Of a stretch of 64,000 nucleotides of DNA, positions 10,332-17,607 are shown piece by piece. The position numbers and the translations under genes were made by a program. Under the pieces are notes generated by a model. It saw nothing but the letters and a program-made list of their open reading frames with translations. It did not search any database and had not been told where the DNA came from. Where the stretch lies: assembly GCF_035917675.1 (NCBI RefSeq), contig NZ_CP109104.1, positions 4,526,001 through 4,590,000 on the forward strand. Reading direction: 5' to 3'. Position 1 is the stretch's first letter, and every line of letters begins with the position of its first letter. The DNA is from Streptomyces sp. NBC_01775 (lineage in GTDB: Bacteria; Actinomycetota; Actinomycetes; Streptomycetales; Streptomycetaceae).

Positions 10332-10435
10332 GTCATACGTGGGTGCGGTGCGGTCATGCATGGGCGCGGTGCGGTCACGCATAGGCGCGGGTGCGGTCAT
10401 GCACGGGTGCGGTGCGGTCATACGTGGGTGCGGTG
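10332..10435 (-). repeat. 21-bp tandem repeat, five units, growing out of the dcd stop codon
   Basis: Units of 19, 21, 22, 21 and 21 bp, based on GTCATACGTGGGTGCGGTG on the plus strand. The first unit contains the last codons and stop of dcd. Units further downstream carry the same TGA-bearing core, so dcd would end with the same stop whichever unit it ran into. It fills the space between dcd and the phosphoribosyltransferase gene. Confidence 0.9.
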
Positions 10436-10993
10436 GAAGTTGAGGTACGAGCGCGACGGCGTCGGCCCGCGCTGCCCCTGGTAGCGGGAGCCGTAGCGTT
10501 CCGAGCCGTACGGGAACTCGGACGGCGAGGTCAGCCGGAACATGCACAGCTGGCCGATCTTCATCCCCGGCCACAGCTTCATGGGGAGCGTCGCGACGTT
10601 GGACAGCTCCAGCGTCACATGGCCGGAAAAGCCCGGGTCGATGAACCCGGCCGTCGAGTGCGTCAGCAGCCCCAGCCGCCCCAGCGAACTCTTGCCCTCC
10701 AGCCGCGAGGCCACATCCTCCGGCAGCGTGATCACCTCGTACGTCGAGGCCAGCACGAACTCCCCGGGGTGCAGGATGAACGGCTCGTCGCCCTCCGCCT
10801 CGATCAGCCGCGTCAGATCAGCCTGCTCGGCGGCCGGATCGATGTGCGGGTAACGGTGGTTCTCGAACACCCGGAAAAAACGGTCCAGGCGGACGTCGAT
10901 GCTGGAGGGCTGCACCATCGCCGGATCGTAGGGGTCGATCCGCACCCGGCCTGCGGCGATCTCGGCCCGGATGTCCTTGTCTGAGAGAAGCAC
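10418..10993 (-). CDS. dcd: dCTP deaminase
   Basis: Deaminates dCTP to dUTP for thymidylate synthesis; the actinobacterial form may be bifunctional and also make dUMP, which I cannot decide here. 191 aa, full length. Visible family motifs are [10 protein letters not shown] near residue 28, [10 protein letters not shown] near 75, [21 protein letters not shown] at 98-118 and GHVTLELSN near 124. The C-terminus ends NFHRTHV, as in other actinobacterial Dcd. The start is GTG without a ribosome site but 6 nt after TAGTCT, suggesting a leaderless mRNA. The stop codon lies in the first unit of a 21-bp tandem repeat. Confidence 0.97.
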   Translation of the reverse strand: MLLSDKDIRAEIAAGRVRIDPYDPAMVQPSSIDVRLDRFFRVFENHRYPHIDPAAEQADLTRLIEAEGDEPFILHPGEFVLASTYEVITLPEDVASRLEGKSSLGRLGLLTHSTAGFIDPGFSGHVTLELSNVATLPMKLWPGMKIGQLCMFRLTSPSEFPYGSERYGSRYQGQRGPTPSRSYLNFHRTHV

Positions 10994-10999
10994 GGGCTG

Positions 11000-11005
11000 A
11001 GACTA
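11000..11005 (-). promoter_or_regulatory. -10 box TAGTCT for a leaderless dcd transcript
   Basis: On the minus strand TAGTCT lies 6 nt before the dcd GTG. A TTGGGC box 19 nt upstream could be the -35. No ribosome site is present. Confidence 0.5.
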
Positions 11006-11015
11006 CGCGCACGAA

Positions 11016-11045
11016 GCGGGGCCGGCCCAATCGGACCGGCCCCGC
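11016..11045. terminator. GC hairpin upstream of dcd
   Basis: GCGGGGCCGG pairs perfectly with CCGGCCCCGC over a 10-nt interior. It overlaps the putative -35 of dcd and follows the zinc-ribbon gene, which is transcribed from the right on the minus strand, so it may terminate that transcript. Confidence 0.6.
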
Positions 11046-11181
11046 TGGGCGGATCTGTACTGCCTTCCCTGACTTCTCCCCGGCTTCTGCTCTGCCGTCA
11101 GCTCTTCTCTGCCGTCAGCAGCTCCGCTCTACGGTCGGCTCCGATCCGATGTCGGCTCCGCCCTGCGGTCGGCCTCTGCCG

Positions 11182-11346
11182 TCAGCTCTCCTGCCGGGCG
11201 ACAGGGACGGCCTGCCGCAGACGTCCGCAACGGGGGCAGCGCAGCAGCCGCCCAGGTCCGATCCGGGAGGCCCCGAGATTCTGCATCGGGAACTTCGAGG
11301 TGCTGAAAACGTGCCCTTCGGCACACTGGACGACGGTGGATTCCAT
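11182..11346 (-). CDS. Small zinc-ribbon-like protein (54 aa)
   Basis: Begins MESTVVQCAEGHVFSTSKFP. Putative metal ligands are Cys8, His12, Cys37 and Cys40 (QCAEGH and RCPRC), an incomplete-looking C/H-C/C zinc ribbon. I recall similar small proteins (VVQCxxGHVFST, IGPGRLxRCPRC) in streptomycetes but know no function. The ATG is preceded by GGGAGAGGGAAGCG, an excellent ribosome site, and third codon positions are G/C-rich. It lies between dcd and tRNA-Gly, at the edge of the island. Confidence 0.75.
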   Translation of the reverse strand: MESTVVQCAEGHVFSTSKFPMQNLGASRIGPGRLLRCPRCGRLRQAVPVARQES

Positions 11347-11578
11347 CGCTTCCCTCTCCCCTGCTCACGTGGGTGCGTGGACGACAAAAGCCACGTTAGG
11401 GGATGAGTCCGACGCCCGACCGACCGGCACTCCGCGTCCCACCGTACGCCCCTCAACTCCCGCACGCCGACGCACGATGGGGCCTGCGCCGGCCCCCGGA
11501 AACTCCACCGAGTCCTCCCGAAAGCCCCCGAACAGCGAAGAGACCCCAAGCCGTATGTGCCTGGGGTCAGCCATGGGG

Positions 11579-11584
11579 TAGAGT
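11579..11584 (+). promoter_or_regulatory. -10 box TAGAGT of tRNA-Gly
   Basis: TAGAGT lies 33 nt before the mature tRNA 5' end. A short hairpin (GACCCCA with TGGGGTC, 11542-11568) precedes it and may insulate the unit from upstream reading. Confidence 0.5.
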
Positions 11585-11616
11585 GTCCGCGACGGGCCAC
11601 CTTCATGTGGCTCCTC

Positions 11617-11687
11617 GCGGGCGTAGTTTAATGGTAGAACATGAGCTTCCCAAGCTCAGAGCGCGAGTTCGATTCTCGTCGCCCGCT
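11617..11687 (+). tRNA. tRNA-Gly (anticodon CCC)
   Basis: Folds as a complete cloverleaf: acceptor GCGGGCG with CGCCCGC, D-arm with AATGGTAGAAC, anticodon stem TGAGC/GCTCA with loop TTCCCAA (anticodon CCC), and T-arm GTTCGATTC. The 3' CCA is not encoded. It reads GGG glycine codons. The 3' part from 11647 is duplicated exactly at 15218, marking it as an integration target. Confidence 0.95.
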
Positions 11688-11688
11688 C
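11647..11688 (+). repeat. Direct repeat 1 (att-like), 3' part of tRNA-Gly
   Basis: A 42-nt stretch from the anticodon loop to 1 nt past the tRNA end is identical to 15218-15259. Direct repeats of a tRNA 3' end flanking a block are the classic scar of tyrosine-recombinase integration. Confidence 0.88.
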
Positions 11689-11695
11689 CGCAGTT

Positions 11696-11722
11696 AAGGC
11701 CCAGGTCAGAGACCTGGGCCTT
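11696..11722 (+). terminator. Terminator of tRNA-Gly
   Basis: A 12-bp perfect stem (AAGGCCCAGGTC with GACCTGGGCCTT) closes a 3-nt loop 9 nt after the tRNA. A related hairpin follows the second repeat copy at 15267. Confidence 0.9.
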
Positions 11723-12017
11723 CCTCGTTGTCGGCCCCCTTCAAGCCCTCCGTGCCCTCCGCGTGCCCGAACAGCCCTCTGACCTGCTGGGGAACGCCCG
11801 GACCGATCATCTCGGTTTGGGCGCTCCGCTGTTTTGAGTTTTCCGCCGGCACCGAGTCCGGGCAGATTCTCGTGAACAAATTCCGGCCCGGCGGCATCTC
11901 ACCTGTAGCAGCGAGGCGACGGATCCGGTCGGCAGCGCTCTCATCGGCTATCACCCATCGCTGTCCTGGATGACCTGGATCTCCGTATCCGCCCCCCCCC
12001 ATATGAGGAAGTGGCAC

Positions 12018-13520
12018 ATGAGTTTCGTAAGACGCCCGGTCGAAAGTGACGGGCCCCGCGCCCGCAAGGCCCCCGCCGCCCGCCTCGCGGCGTCCGCCGC
12101 CCTGGCGCTGGCGACCGTCGGCGGGGTGACCACCGCGCTGTTCGCCCAGCCCGAGGCGGCGAACGCCGCAGCGGAACAGCAGCAGCGGGCCACGCAGAAG
12201 GCGGACGCGGAGGAGGACTTCAACGGAGACGGCTACGCGGACCTGGTGAGCGGTGCTCCCGGTGGAACCATCAGTGGCAAGGCCAAGGCCGGGTACGTCG
12301 CAGTGACGTACGGGTCCGCCAAGGGGCTCGACACCGGCAGCAGGAAGCTGGTGAGCCGTTCGACGAGCGGCGTGCCCGGTTCGGCCACCGCGAAGCAGCA
12401 GTTCGGTGAGTCCTTCAGCAAGGGGGACCTGGACGGCGACGGCTACGCCGATGTGGTCATCGGCTCCGCGGACCCCGCGTCCGGCAGCGTCATCCTGTGG
12501 GGTTCGGCCAAGGGACTCACGGGCGGCACGGCCATACCCGGCTACGGAACCACACCCCAGATCGGTGACTTCGACGGCGACAAGAAGGCCGACCTCGCCC
12601 TGCTGGGGGACCCGGGATCCACCGGGGACGACCAGGTCAAGCAGCCCGCTGCCCTCTGGAAGGGGCCCCTCACCCGGTCCGGGACCCCGGCCAAGAAGCT
12701 CGACTTCCTGGACAAGTCCGAGTGGGACGAGCTCAACAGCGCCACCTCCGTCACCGGTCCCTCCACGATCCGCGGCGTGGCCGACGTCAATGGCGACGGC
12801 CGGCAGGACCTCACCTTCCGGCGCTACGCAGGAGACGGCGTCTACAGCAGTGACGCCCTTCTCGGCAGCCCCTCCGGCTTCAAGGTCTCCCGGGGGCCGG
12901 ACGCCGGCAATGGGGACATGGACGCCGGTGACGTGGACGGAGACGGCTACGACGATCTCGTCGTGAGCGGCGGCAGTGACCTCTTCGACGAGGTGACGGT
13001 CGTCTTCGGCACGAAGGACGGTCTGTCCTCCAGCCGCAAGCAGAAGTTCGACCAGAGCATCGAGGGCTTCCCCGGTGAGCCGCCCTCGGACGGCGAGATG
13101 CTCGGCTCCTGCGTGTCGGTCGCGGACGTGACCGGCGACGGCCGTGCCGAGGTCGCGCTCGGCATCCGCTGGAAGGACAGCGGGGACAAGACCGACGCCG
13201 GCGCCGTCGCTCTGCTGCACGGCTCCGAATCGGGCGTCACCGGCACCGGCAGCCAACTGCTGGACCAGGACTCCGCGGGCGTCCCCGGAGTCGCCGAGGA
13301 GAACGACGAGTTCGGCGCGGGCTGCGCCCTCCTCGACGTCGACGGTGACGGGCACCGCGACCTCAATGTGTCCTCGACGCAGGAGAACGACTCCTCCGGA
13401 GCGGTGTGGTCGCTGCGCGGTACCGCCACCGGCATCACCACGGAGAACGCCACCTCCTTCGGGCCGAGCGACATCGGCGCTCCCGTGACGGACGCACAGC
13501 TCGGAAGCACGCTCCGCTGA
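12018..13520 (+). CDS. Secreted FG-GAP (integrin alpha-like beta-propeller) repeat protein
   Basis: A 500-aa exported protein. A long signal peptide has an Arg-rich n-region and a hydrophobic core LAASAALALATVGGVTTALF, with probable cleavage near residue 52. The mature part holds seven FG-GAP/VCBS units, each with a calcium-loop motif such as DFNGDGYADLV, DLDGDGYADVV, DFDGDKKADLA, DVNGDGRQDLT, DVDGDGYDDLV, DVTGDGRAEVA and DVDGDGHRDLN. A seven-bladed propeller follows. Ligand or enzyme activity is unknown; many are cell-surface proteins. The ATG at 12018 follows GAGGAAG by about 8 nt. It is the main intact gene inside the tRNA-flanked block and ends at a strong hairpin. Confidence 0.88.
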   Translation: MSFVRRPVESDGPRARKAPAARLAASAALALATVGGVTTALFAQPEAANAAAEQQQRATQKADAEEDFNGDGYADLVSGAPGGTISGKAKAGYVAVTYGSAKGLDTGSRKLVSRSTSGVPGSATAKQQFGESFSKGDLDGDGYADVVIGSADPASGSVILWGSAKGLTGGTAIPGYGTTPQIGDFDGDKKADLALLGDPGSTGDDQVKQPAALWKGPLTRSGTPAKKLDFLDKSEWDELNSATSVTGPSTIRGVADVNGDGRQDLTFRRYAGDGVYSSDALLGSPSGFKVSRGPDAGNGDMDAGDVDGDGYDDLVVSGGSDLFDEVTVVFGTKDGLSSSRKQKFDQSIEGFPGEPPSDGEMLGSCVSVADVTGDGRAEVALGIRWKDSGDKTDAGAVALLHGSESGVTGTGSQLLDQDSAGVPGVAEENDEFGAGCALLDVDGDGHRDLNVSSTQENDSSGAVWSLRGTATGITTENATSFGPSDIGAPVTDAQLGSTLR

Positions 13521-13525
13521 ATCTG

Positions 13526-13555
13526 CACGGCCGGACGGTTCCCCGTCCGGCCGTG
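13526..13555. terminator. Strong hairpin after the FG-GAP gene
   Basis: A 13-bp perfect stem with loop ttcc, 6 nt after the stop codon. It also faces the convergent gene ending at 13584. Confidence 0.9.
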
Positions 13556-13583
13556 ACGCGGTCTGCCTGTCGGGCGCGGGGGA

Positions 13584-13979
13584 TCAGACGCACACCAGCT
13601 TCGGCGCGGGCGTGCGCAATCTGGTCAGCCACGGGTGCCATAACCCCTGGAGCAGGAGCTGGGTGGTCGCCTCCCGATACTCCTCACATGCCGCCATGAG
13701 GTCGTCGAGAGAGTTGCCCAGGACCCCGCCGACCCGCAGGTCGACGAGCCGGATCACCTCGCACTGCAAGGCACGCACTTCACCACCTCCGGCGAAGTCC
13801 AGGACTCTGCGCGGTATACCGTCGGAAAGCGACGCCACCACAAGACCTGAGAGGGCGTCTCGCAGCCTGGGCTCCGCATCGCCGCCGTCCTCCACCACGG
13901 CCAAGAGCCCGAGCTCCCGTGTGACCAGCAACCGCCTCCCCACCATGTACCCGGCAGGGCGCCCGGTGTGGCGCGGCAC
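13584..13979 (-). CDS. Hypothetical protein
   Basis: A frame of up to 131 aa; I do not recognise the family. The likely folded part begins near VGRRLLVTRELGLLAVVEDG and continues through a probable helical region (LDDLMAACEEYREATTQLLLQGLWHPWLTR). No membrane segment or signal peptide. An ATG at 13946 is the alternative start; neither has a clear ribosome site. It lies inside the tRNA-flanked block, convergent with the FG-GAP gene. Confidence 0.5.
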   Translation of the reverse strand: MPRHTGRPAGYMVGRRLLVTRELGLLAVVEDGGDAEPRLRDALSGLVVASLSDGIPRRVLDFAGGGEVRALQCEVIRLVDLRVGGVLGNSLDDLMAACEEYREATTQLLLQGLWHPWLTRLRTPAPKLVCV

Positions 13980-14011
13980 GATTCACACACCCCGGCACGG
14001 ACCACCCATAC

Positions 14012-14809
14012 GTGCTGAAACTGATCCATGACAGCGGCACGAAGCTGGCGGGCGCCTCGGCAAGTGCCAGGCACGCTGCTGCAACCGGGCCCACGTCGGT
14101 GTTGCGGCACGACGTATCGCAAGCTCGTTGGTGGTCACCGGCCGATCCCCCTTGCGTCCCCGCCCGGCAGCTCATAGCAAGACGTCCTCCAGCCGATGCT
14201 GCTGGCGAACAAGTCGCCGTCGCTCATCTGCAACTGGAGCAGGCGAAGGCAGCCCACCGGGAGCAGAACGAGCCCTACGTCATCGTGGACATCCAGCCCC
14301 GGGACCCAGCCTCGGGTGTCCTCGTCGTAGTCGTCGAGAACATCGGGCCTACCGTCGCACGCGACGTACGAATCGCTGCCGATCCTCCACTGGTATCCGG
14401 CTGGGGCGATGATCTGACCCAGATGCTGCAACGTGCCATGTCCCGCACGATTCCCATGTTGCCGCCTGGTCGCCGACTGGAATACCTGCTCGACAACCAC
14501 GCCCGGTTCGAGAGCGATCTGCCTACGGCCTACAACTTCACCGTCCTTTCCGAAGGGCCGTACGGACGGGTGGAGGACCTGGAGTACACGGTGGATTTCA
14601 GTACGTGGGCCGAGGCATTGAGAGGCCGGCAACCTACGAAGCACTTGGAGGACAAACTGGGCAAGATTCACTCTGAGCTGAAGAAACTGGCCGACCAGCA
14701 CAAGATGGCCAACGCGCCGAGAATCCGTGATGAGCAGGAACGTAAAGTGCAGGCCCTGCGGGAACTGCGAGAGCAGCGCAGCAGATCAGATGGCTCCGAC
14801 GCCGACTAG
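14012..14809 (+). CDS. Hypothetical protein, probably with a damaged N-terminus
   Basis: The conserved part starts near residue 75 (LQLEQAKAAHREQNEPYVIVDIQPRD) and runs to about 240, ending in a charged coiled coil (RIRDEQERKVQALRELREQ). I recall streptomycete proteins with this domain preceded by one membrane helix. Here the first 70 residues have no helix and look like out-of-frame sequence, with several Cys and Trp. A frameshift or rearrangement upstream is likely, and the start codon is uncertain because no ribosome site is seen. Function unknown. Inside the tRNA-flanked block. Confidence 0.5.
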   Translation: MLKLIHDSGTKLAGASASARHAAATGPTSVLRHDVSQARWWSPADPPCVPARQLIARRPPADAAGEQVAVAHLQLEQAKAAHREQNEPYVIVDIQPRDPASGVLVVVVENIGPTVARDVRIAADPPLVSGWGDDLTQMLQRAMSRTIPMLPPGRRLEYLLDNHARFESDLPTAYNFTVLSEGPYGRVEDLEYTVDFSTWAEALRGRQPTKHLEDKLGKIHSELKKLADQHKMANAPRIRDEQERKVQALRELREQRSRSDGSDAD

Positions 14810-15217
14810 CAGTTGCCGATGCCTCCGGACCGAGGTTGAAGGGTCTCCTGGTGAAAGCCGCTCGGCTACGGAGGACGCGCCCGGCCGGGTCGCCCGCACG
14901 CACGCTCATCGGGCTCTTCATGGCGCAGCGGGGTACGACAGAAACCTCCCATGATAATCGATACCGGTCCGCAGGCGGGGTGCGACTGCGGCTTGCACGC
15001 GCAATGTGAGCCCGTGTACGCCCGAGGGAGCCTGTCGACTGGCCGCCTGGCCATGCCGCCATAACGCCCCAGCACGTCTATGGCCCGCTGTGCCCCATCC
15101 GTGCCCTTCAGCGCAGAGTTCGGCGGTCAACCACGGTCCAACCGAGCCCCTCGCCAGGACCGCCACCGGGCGCATTCCCGCAGGTCGGCTGTCCGATGCG
15201 CTTCAAAGCGCCGCTGA
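14810..15217. other. Decayed, non-coding-looking end of the tRNA-flanked block
   Basis: No frame with a credible start, ribosome site and G/C-biased third positions was found. The stretch is less biased in composition than neighbours and reads as degraded sequence up to the second att-like repeat. Confidence 0.5.
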
Positions 15218-15259
15218 TTCCCAAGCTCAGAGCGCGAGTTCGATTCTCGTCGCCCGCTC
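15218..15259 (+). repeat. Direct repeat 2 (att-like), orphan 3' tRNA-Gly fragment
   Basis: Identical over 42 nt to 11647-11688. It lacks the acceptor 5' strand, D-arm and half of the anticodon stem, so it cannot be a tRNA. It is the far boundary of the block. Confidence 0.88.
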
Positions 15260-15266
15260 AGAGGTG

Positions 15267-15293
15267 AACCCCCAGGTCAGCGGCCTGGGGGTT
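15267..15293 (+). terminator. Terminator after the second tRNA-Gly fragment
   Basis: AACCCCCAGG pairs with CCTGGGGGTT (extendable with a G-U pair), followed by the T-rich gtttgttgt. It resembles the tRNA-Gly terminator at 11696 in position and core sequence (CCCAGGTCAG, CCTGGG). Confidence 0.85.
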
Positions 15294-15427
15294 GTTTGTT
15301 GTCTGGGCCAGTTCAGGCGTCCCGTGCCAGATCCGCGCCAGAAGACCCGTTGCCGTCTTCGCGCGCGGTGTTTCTGCGCTCGGTACGTACGAGCGCATCC
15401 GGTCCGGCGGCATCTAGGCCGAATGGT

Positions 15428-16255
15428 TCACCAGACGTCAGGGGTCGGTATCGCCTGAGTGAAGTCGCCGACGCGCAGCGCGTGGGTGGGAATCGACCAG
15501 TGCATCCAGCCGCCGTCGCCGTCGATGTGCCACTCGTGCTTGTCGGAGAGCTGGAGCAGGTGATGGTGGCCCTCCAAGTCCTCACCGTCGGGCAGCACGG
15601 GTCCGCCTCCCGTGGGGTAAACCGGCCGACCGAAGGCCATGTCCTCACTGAGCAGGCTGCCCGGGACCCAAAACTCAGTCAGCATCTCGTGCTTGAACAC
15701 CTCCACATCGTCGTAGTCGGGCCCGAATTCGGGATCGATGGCGTCCCATGCGCTGTCGAAGAGGTCGGGAAAGACGAAGCCGGGCATGGCTGCCCAGGCA
15801 ACGGGCGCGAAGACGCCGGCTGTGGCGGGTGGCTCGGTCTCGACGGCGAGGCCGGAACGGGCCGCCACGACCTGCCCCAACTCCGGGGCGCAATGGCCGG
15901 CGCGGCGCGTCACGTCCCAGGCGGCAGGGTCGGCCTGATCCGATTCGATGTCGAGGTGGAAGAAGTTGAGCAGGCCGGTGCCGGGCGGGAGGATGCCGTC
16001 AAGCCAAGGGGGCAGCGCGTCGGTGTCGAGGACGGCGAGCAGACTCAGCGGGAGGCCCTCACACCTCGGCCAGGGCACACCGGGCTCCAGCATGGCGTTG
16101 CCGCCAAAGCGGCTGTGACCGGCGGCCTGGCCCGATGCGGCGGGCACGAGTTCGAAACCCGGCCGGACCAGGCCCGCAACTCGCTCGGCTAGATCCGCGC
16201 GCAGGCGCTCCGCGCAAAAGTCGCGCAGCTCGGCCAGGGAAGTCTCGGGGTCCAT
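15428..16255 (-). CDS. DUF1963 (YwqG-like) protein
   Basis: A 275-aa cytosolic protein of unknown function. Family features seen are SRFGGNAMLEPGVPWPRC near residue 48, LSLLAVLDTDALP near 70, and the C-terminal HHHLLQLSDKHEWHIDGDGG and ALRVGDFTQAIPTPDVW. DUF1963 genes are frequent near polymorphic-toxin immunity genes; the Imm51 gene 540 bp away fits this, though the link is only by position. It lies just outside the tRNA-flanked block. Confidence 0.83.
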   Translation of the reverse strand: MDPETSLAELRDFCAERLRADLAERVAGLVRPGFELVPAASGQAAGHSRFGGNAMLEPGVPWPRCEGLPLSLLAVLDTDALPPWLDGILPPGTGLLNFFHLDIESDQADPAAWDVTRRAGHCAPELGQVVAARSGLAVETEPPATAGVFAPVAWAAMPGFVFPDLFDSAWDAIDPEFGPDYDDVEVFKHEMLTEFWVPGSLLSEDMAFGRPVYPTGGGPVLPDGEDLEGHHHLLQLSDKHEWHIDGDGGWMHWSIPTHALRVGDFTQAIPTPDVW

Positions 16256-16794
16256 ACCTGGCAGTCAAGCATCCGCCTCCGACAGGGACCGCTCCGGCAG
16301 GTCAAGCACGGGCCCCCGGGGGGGGGCACAGAACAGCACTCACCACCCTGCGGTGAGCCGTTGGTACCGAGTGCCGATGCGACGTGTGGAAGCGGTCGCT
16401 CACCGGCGCGAGGTGCGTGACGGGCGCCTGCACGACGCCCTGCATGCAGCAGCCACGGCGCGCGGCCTCATCTGACGACGCGCACCCTCGAATGAAGGTG
16501 GCGCCGTCTCCACGCATGTGGCTTGGATGTACGGGCAGCACGGGCACTTGCGATCGGCACCATGTCGAACCTGATCTCCCCGCCCGGTGGCGACAGCTGG
16601 TCCAGCGTCTCGTCGATGAGCGTGCGGACGGCGACCTCCTCGTCGCGGCCGACCACCGCCCGTTGCTGTGAGCGGCCGACCACCGCCCGTTTTTGTGACC
16701 GGAAAGGTTAGCCGGGGTCGGGAGCGGTGAGGGACCGGGCGAGTGGTTCGAGGGCTCGGGCAGCCCGTGCGCTGAGCGTGAGAGGATCGCGCCC
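16256..16794. other. Intergenic region with a 27-bp duplication
   Basis: No convincing gene. A homopolymeric C/G run lies at 16314-16327. A short frame ending at 16671 (RWRQLVQRLVDERADGDLLVA) is coherent for about 40 codons but I could not identify it; it may be a gene fragment. The tandem duplication at 16645-16698 covers its end. Confidence 0.4.
16645..16698 (+). repeat. 27-bp tandem duplication
   Basis: Two adjacent copies of a unit beginning gcggccgaccaccgcccgtt, differing at two positions. Each carries a TGA in the same frame, so the duplication again sits on a stop codon of a short frame. Confidence 0.85.
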
Positions 16795-17112
16795 GTGACC
16801 ATCAACCTGCATGACGTCGACGGCGAACACTCGCTGACGTGGGGTACCGGTGGCCTGGCTGCCGATGCCGCAGTAGCTGCCGCCGGGCACGAGCCGAACG
16901 GGTACTTCTGGGAAGGTCTCGTGCAGTTCGCCTGGCCGGACATTGCCGAGCGCCTCGATTTCGACAGCGAGGCTGGCATGTTCTGCGCGGTCGGGAGTTC
17001 GAGCGACCTCATGGAACTCAAGGCGGCCGTTGAACCCGTCATCACGAGCCCCGAGGCAGTCCGCGACATCATTGCCCGTGCGGAGACTTCGGGCTTCGAG
17101 TTCGACGACTAG
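16795..17112 (+). CDS. Imm51-family immunity-type protein (orphan)
   Basis: A 105-aa soluble protein resembling immunity protein family 51 of polymorphic-toxin systems. Matching features are GYFWEGLVQFA near residue 36, FDSEAGMFCAVGS at 56-68, and the C-terminal pattern ending GFEFDD. Such proteins bind and neutralise a cognate toxin domain, but no toxin gene is adjacent, so it may defend against toxins of neighbours. The GTG start follows GAGAGGA by 9-10 nt. A hairpin terminates it 75 bp downstream. Confidence 0.78.
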   Translation: MTINLHDVDGEHSLTWGTGGLAADAAVAAAGHEPNGYFWEGLVQFAWPDIAERLDFDSEAGMFCAVGSSSDLMELKAAVEPVITSPEAVRDIIARAETSGFEFDD

Positions 17113-17186
17113 CGCTGTGACCGGGAAGAGTTTCCGGGTTGGGTGTCAGGACCGCCCGTAAGACGCCTGAGCCACCTCACGTGAAG

Positions 17187-17216
17187 GGGCCCCGGACCAG
17201 TCGCGGTTCGGGGCCC
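17187..17216. terminator. Bidirectional terminator between the Imm51 gene and a secreted-protein gene
   Basis: A 12-bp stem (GGGCCCCGGACC with GGTTCGGGGCCC, one G-U pair) with a 6-nt loop, followed by attt. It lies between two convergent genes. Confidence 0.85.
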
Positions 17217-17232
17217 ATTTCACCATCTATAC

Positions 17233-17607
17233 TCATTCCTCTCGCAGATAGATATTCGCGGTCGAGCCCTTGCCCGAGGAGTGAAACTCCTTCTTTTTCC
17301 CGTTCCCGCATGCCTTCGACGAGAAGTCAGTGGAACCAATGTTGCCGGAAACTATGGCGCACTGCCCGTCGCGATCGGTGTCCTCTACCCAACCGTCGAC
17401 GTAGATCTTCCCGTTGGAGCACCACAGCGAGGCCGCGACTCGCCCCCCTGATGTCTGGATGTCGTAGTCGTCGCCGCACACGCCCTGAAGGCTGCTGCTC
17501 CTTGTCACGTCGGCCGTGCTCGCGGTCGTGCCGGCCGCGCTCGCGGTCGTAGCCCCCAGCGTGGCAATGGAAACGACCGCCAGTGCGACCGCAGCAAATC
17601 GCTTCAT
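17233..17607 (-). CDS. Small secreted protein with four cysteines
   Basis: 124 aa. A clear Sec signal peptide (MKRF, then AAVALAVVSIATLGA, then TTASAAG) should be cleaved near residue 25. The mature part has four Cys (GVCGDD, SLWCSN, GQCAIV, SKACGN), suggesting two disulfides, and is rich in Gly and Ser with alternating hydrophobics, consistent with a small beta-rich extracellular protein. It is reminiscent of streptomycete spore-associated small proteins but I cannot assign it. The ATG follows AGGGGG by about 5 nt. Confidence 0.8.
   Translation of the reverse strand: MKRFAAVALAVVSIATLGATTASAAGTTASTADVTRSSSLQGVCGDDYDIQTSGGRVAASLWCSNGKIYVDGWVEDTDRDGQCAIVSGNIGSTDFSSKACGNGKKKEFHSSGKGSTANIYLREE

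Larger units (their letters stand above)
11647..15259. mobile_element. Remnant of an element integrated at tRNA-Gly(CCC)
   Basis: About 3.57 kb is bounded by the 42-nt direct repeats. It contains an FG-GAP secreted protein gene, a hypothetical gene, a gene with a damaged N-terminal part, and 400 bp of decayed sequence. No integrase, excisionase, replication or transfer gene is visible, so the element is either a deletion remnant or was mobilised in trans. The intact tRNA copy is on the left. Confidence 0.7.

Noticed and set aside
10332..10435. CRISPR array
   Set aside because: Units are directly adjacent without unique spacers, so it is a simple tandem repeat. No other spaced direct repeats or cas genes were seen anywhere in the window.
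15218..15259. A second functional tRNA-Gly
   Set aside because: Only the 3' part is present; acceptor 5' strand, D-arm and half the anticodon stem are missing.
11617..15259. Active integrative element (AICE)
   Set aside because: No integrase, excisionase, replication initiator or FtsK-like transfer gene is present between the repeats.
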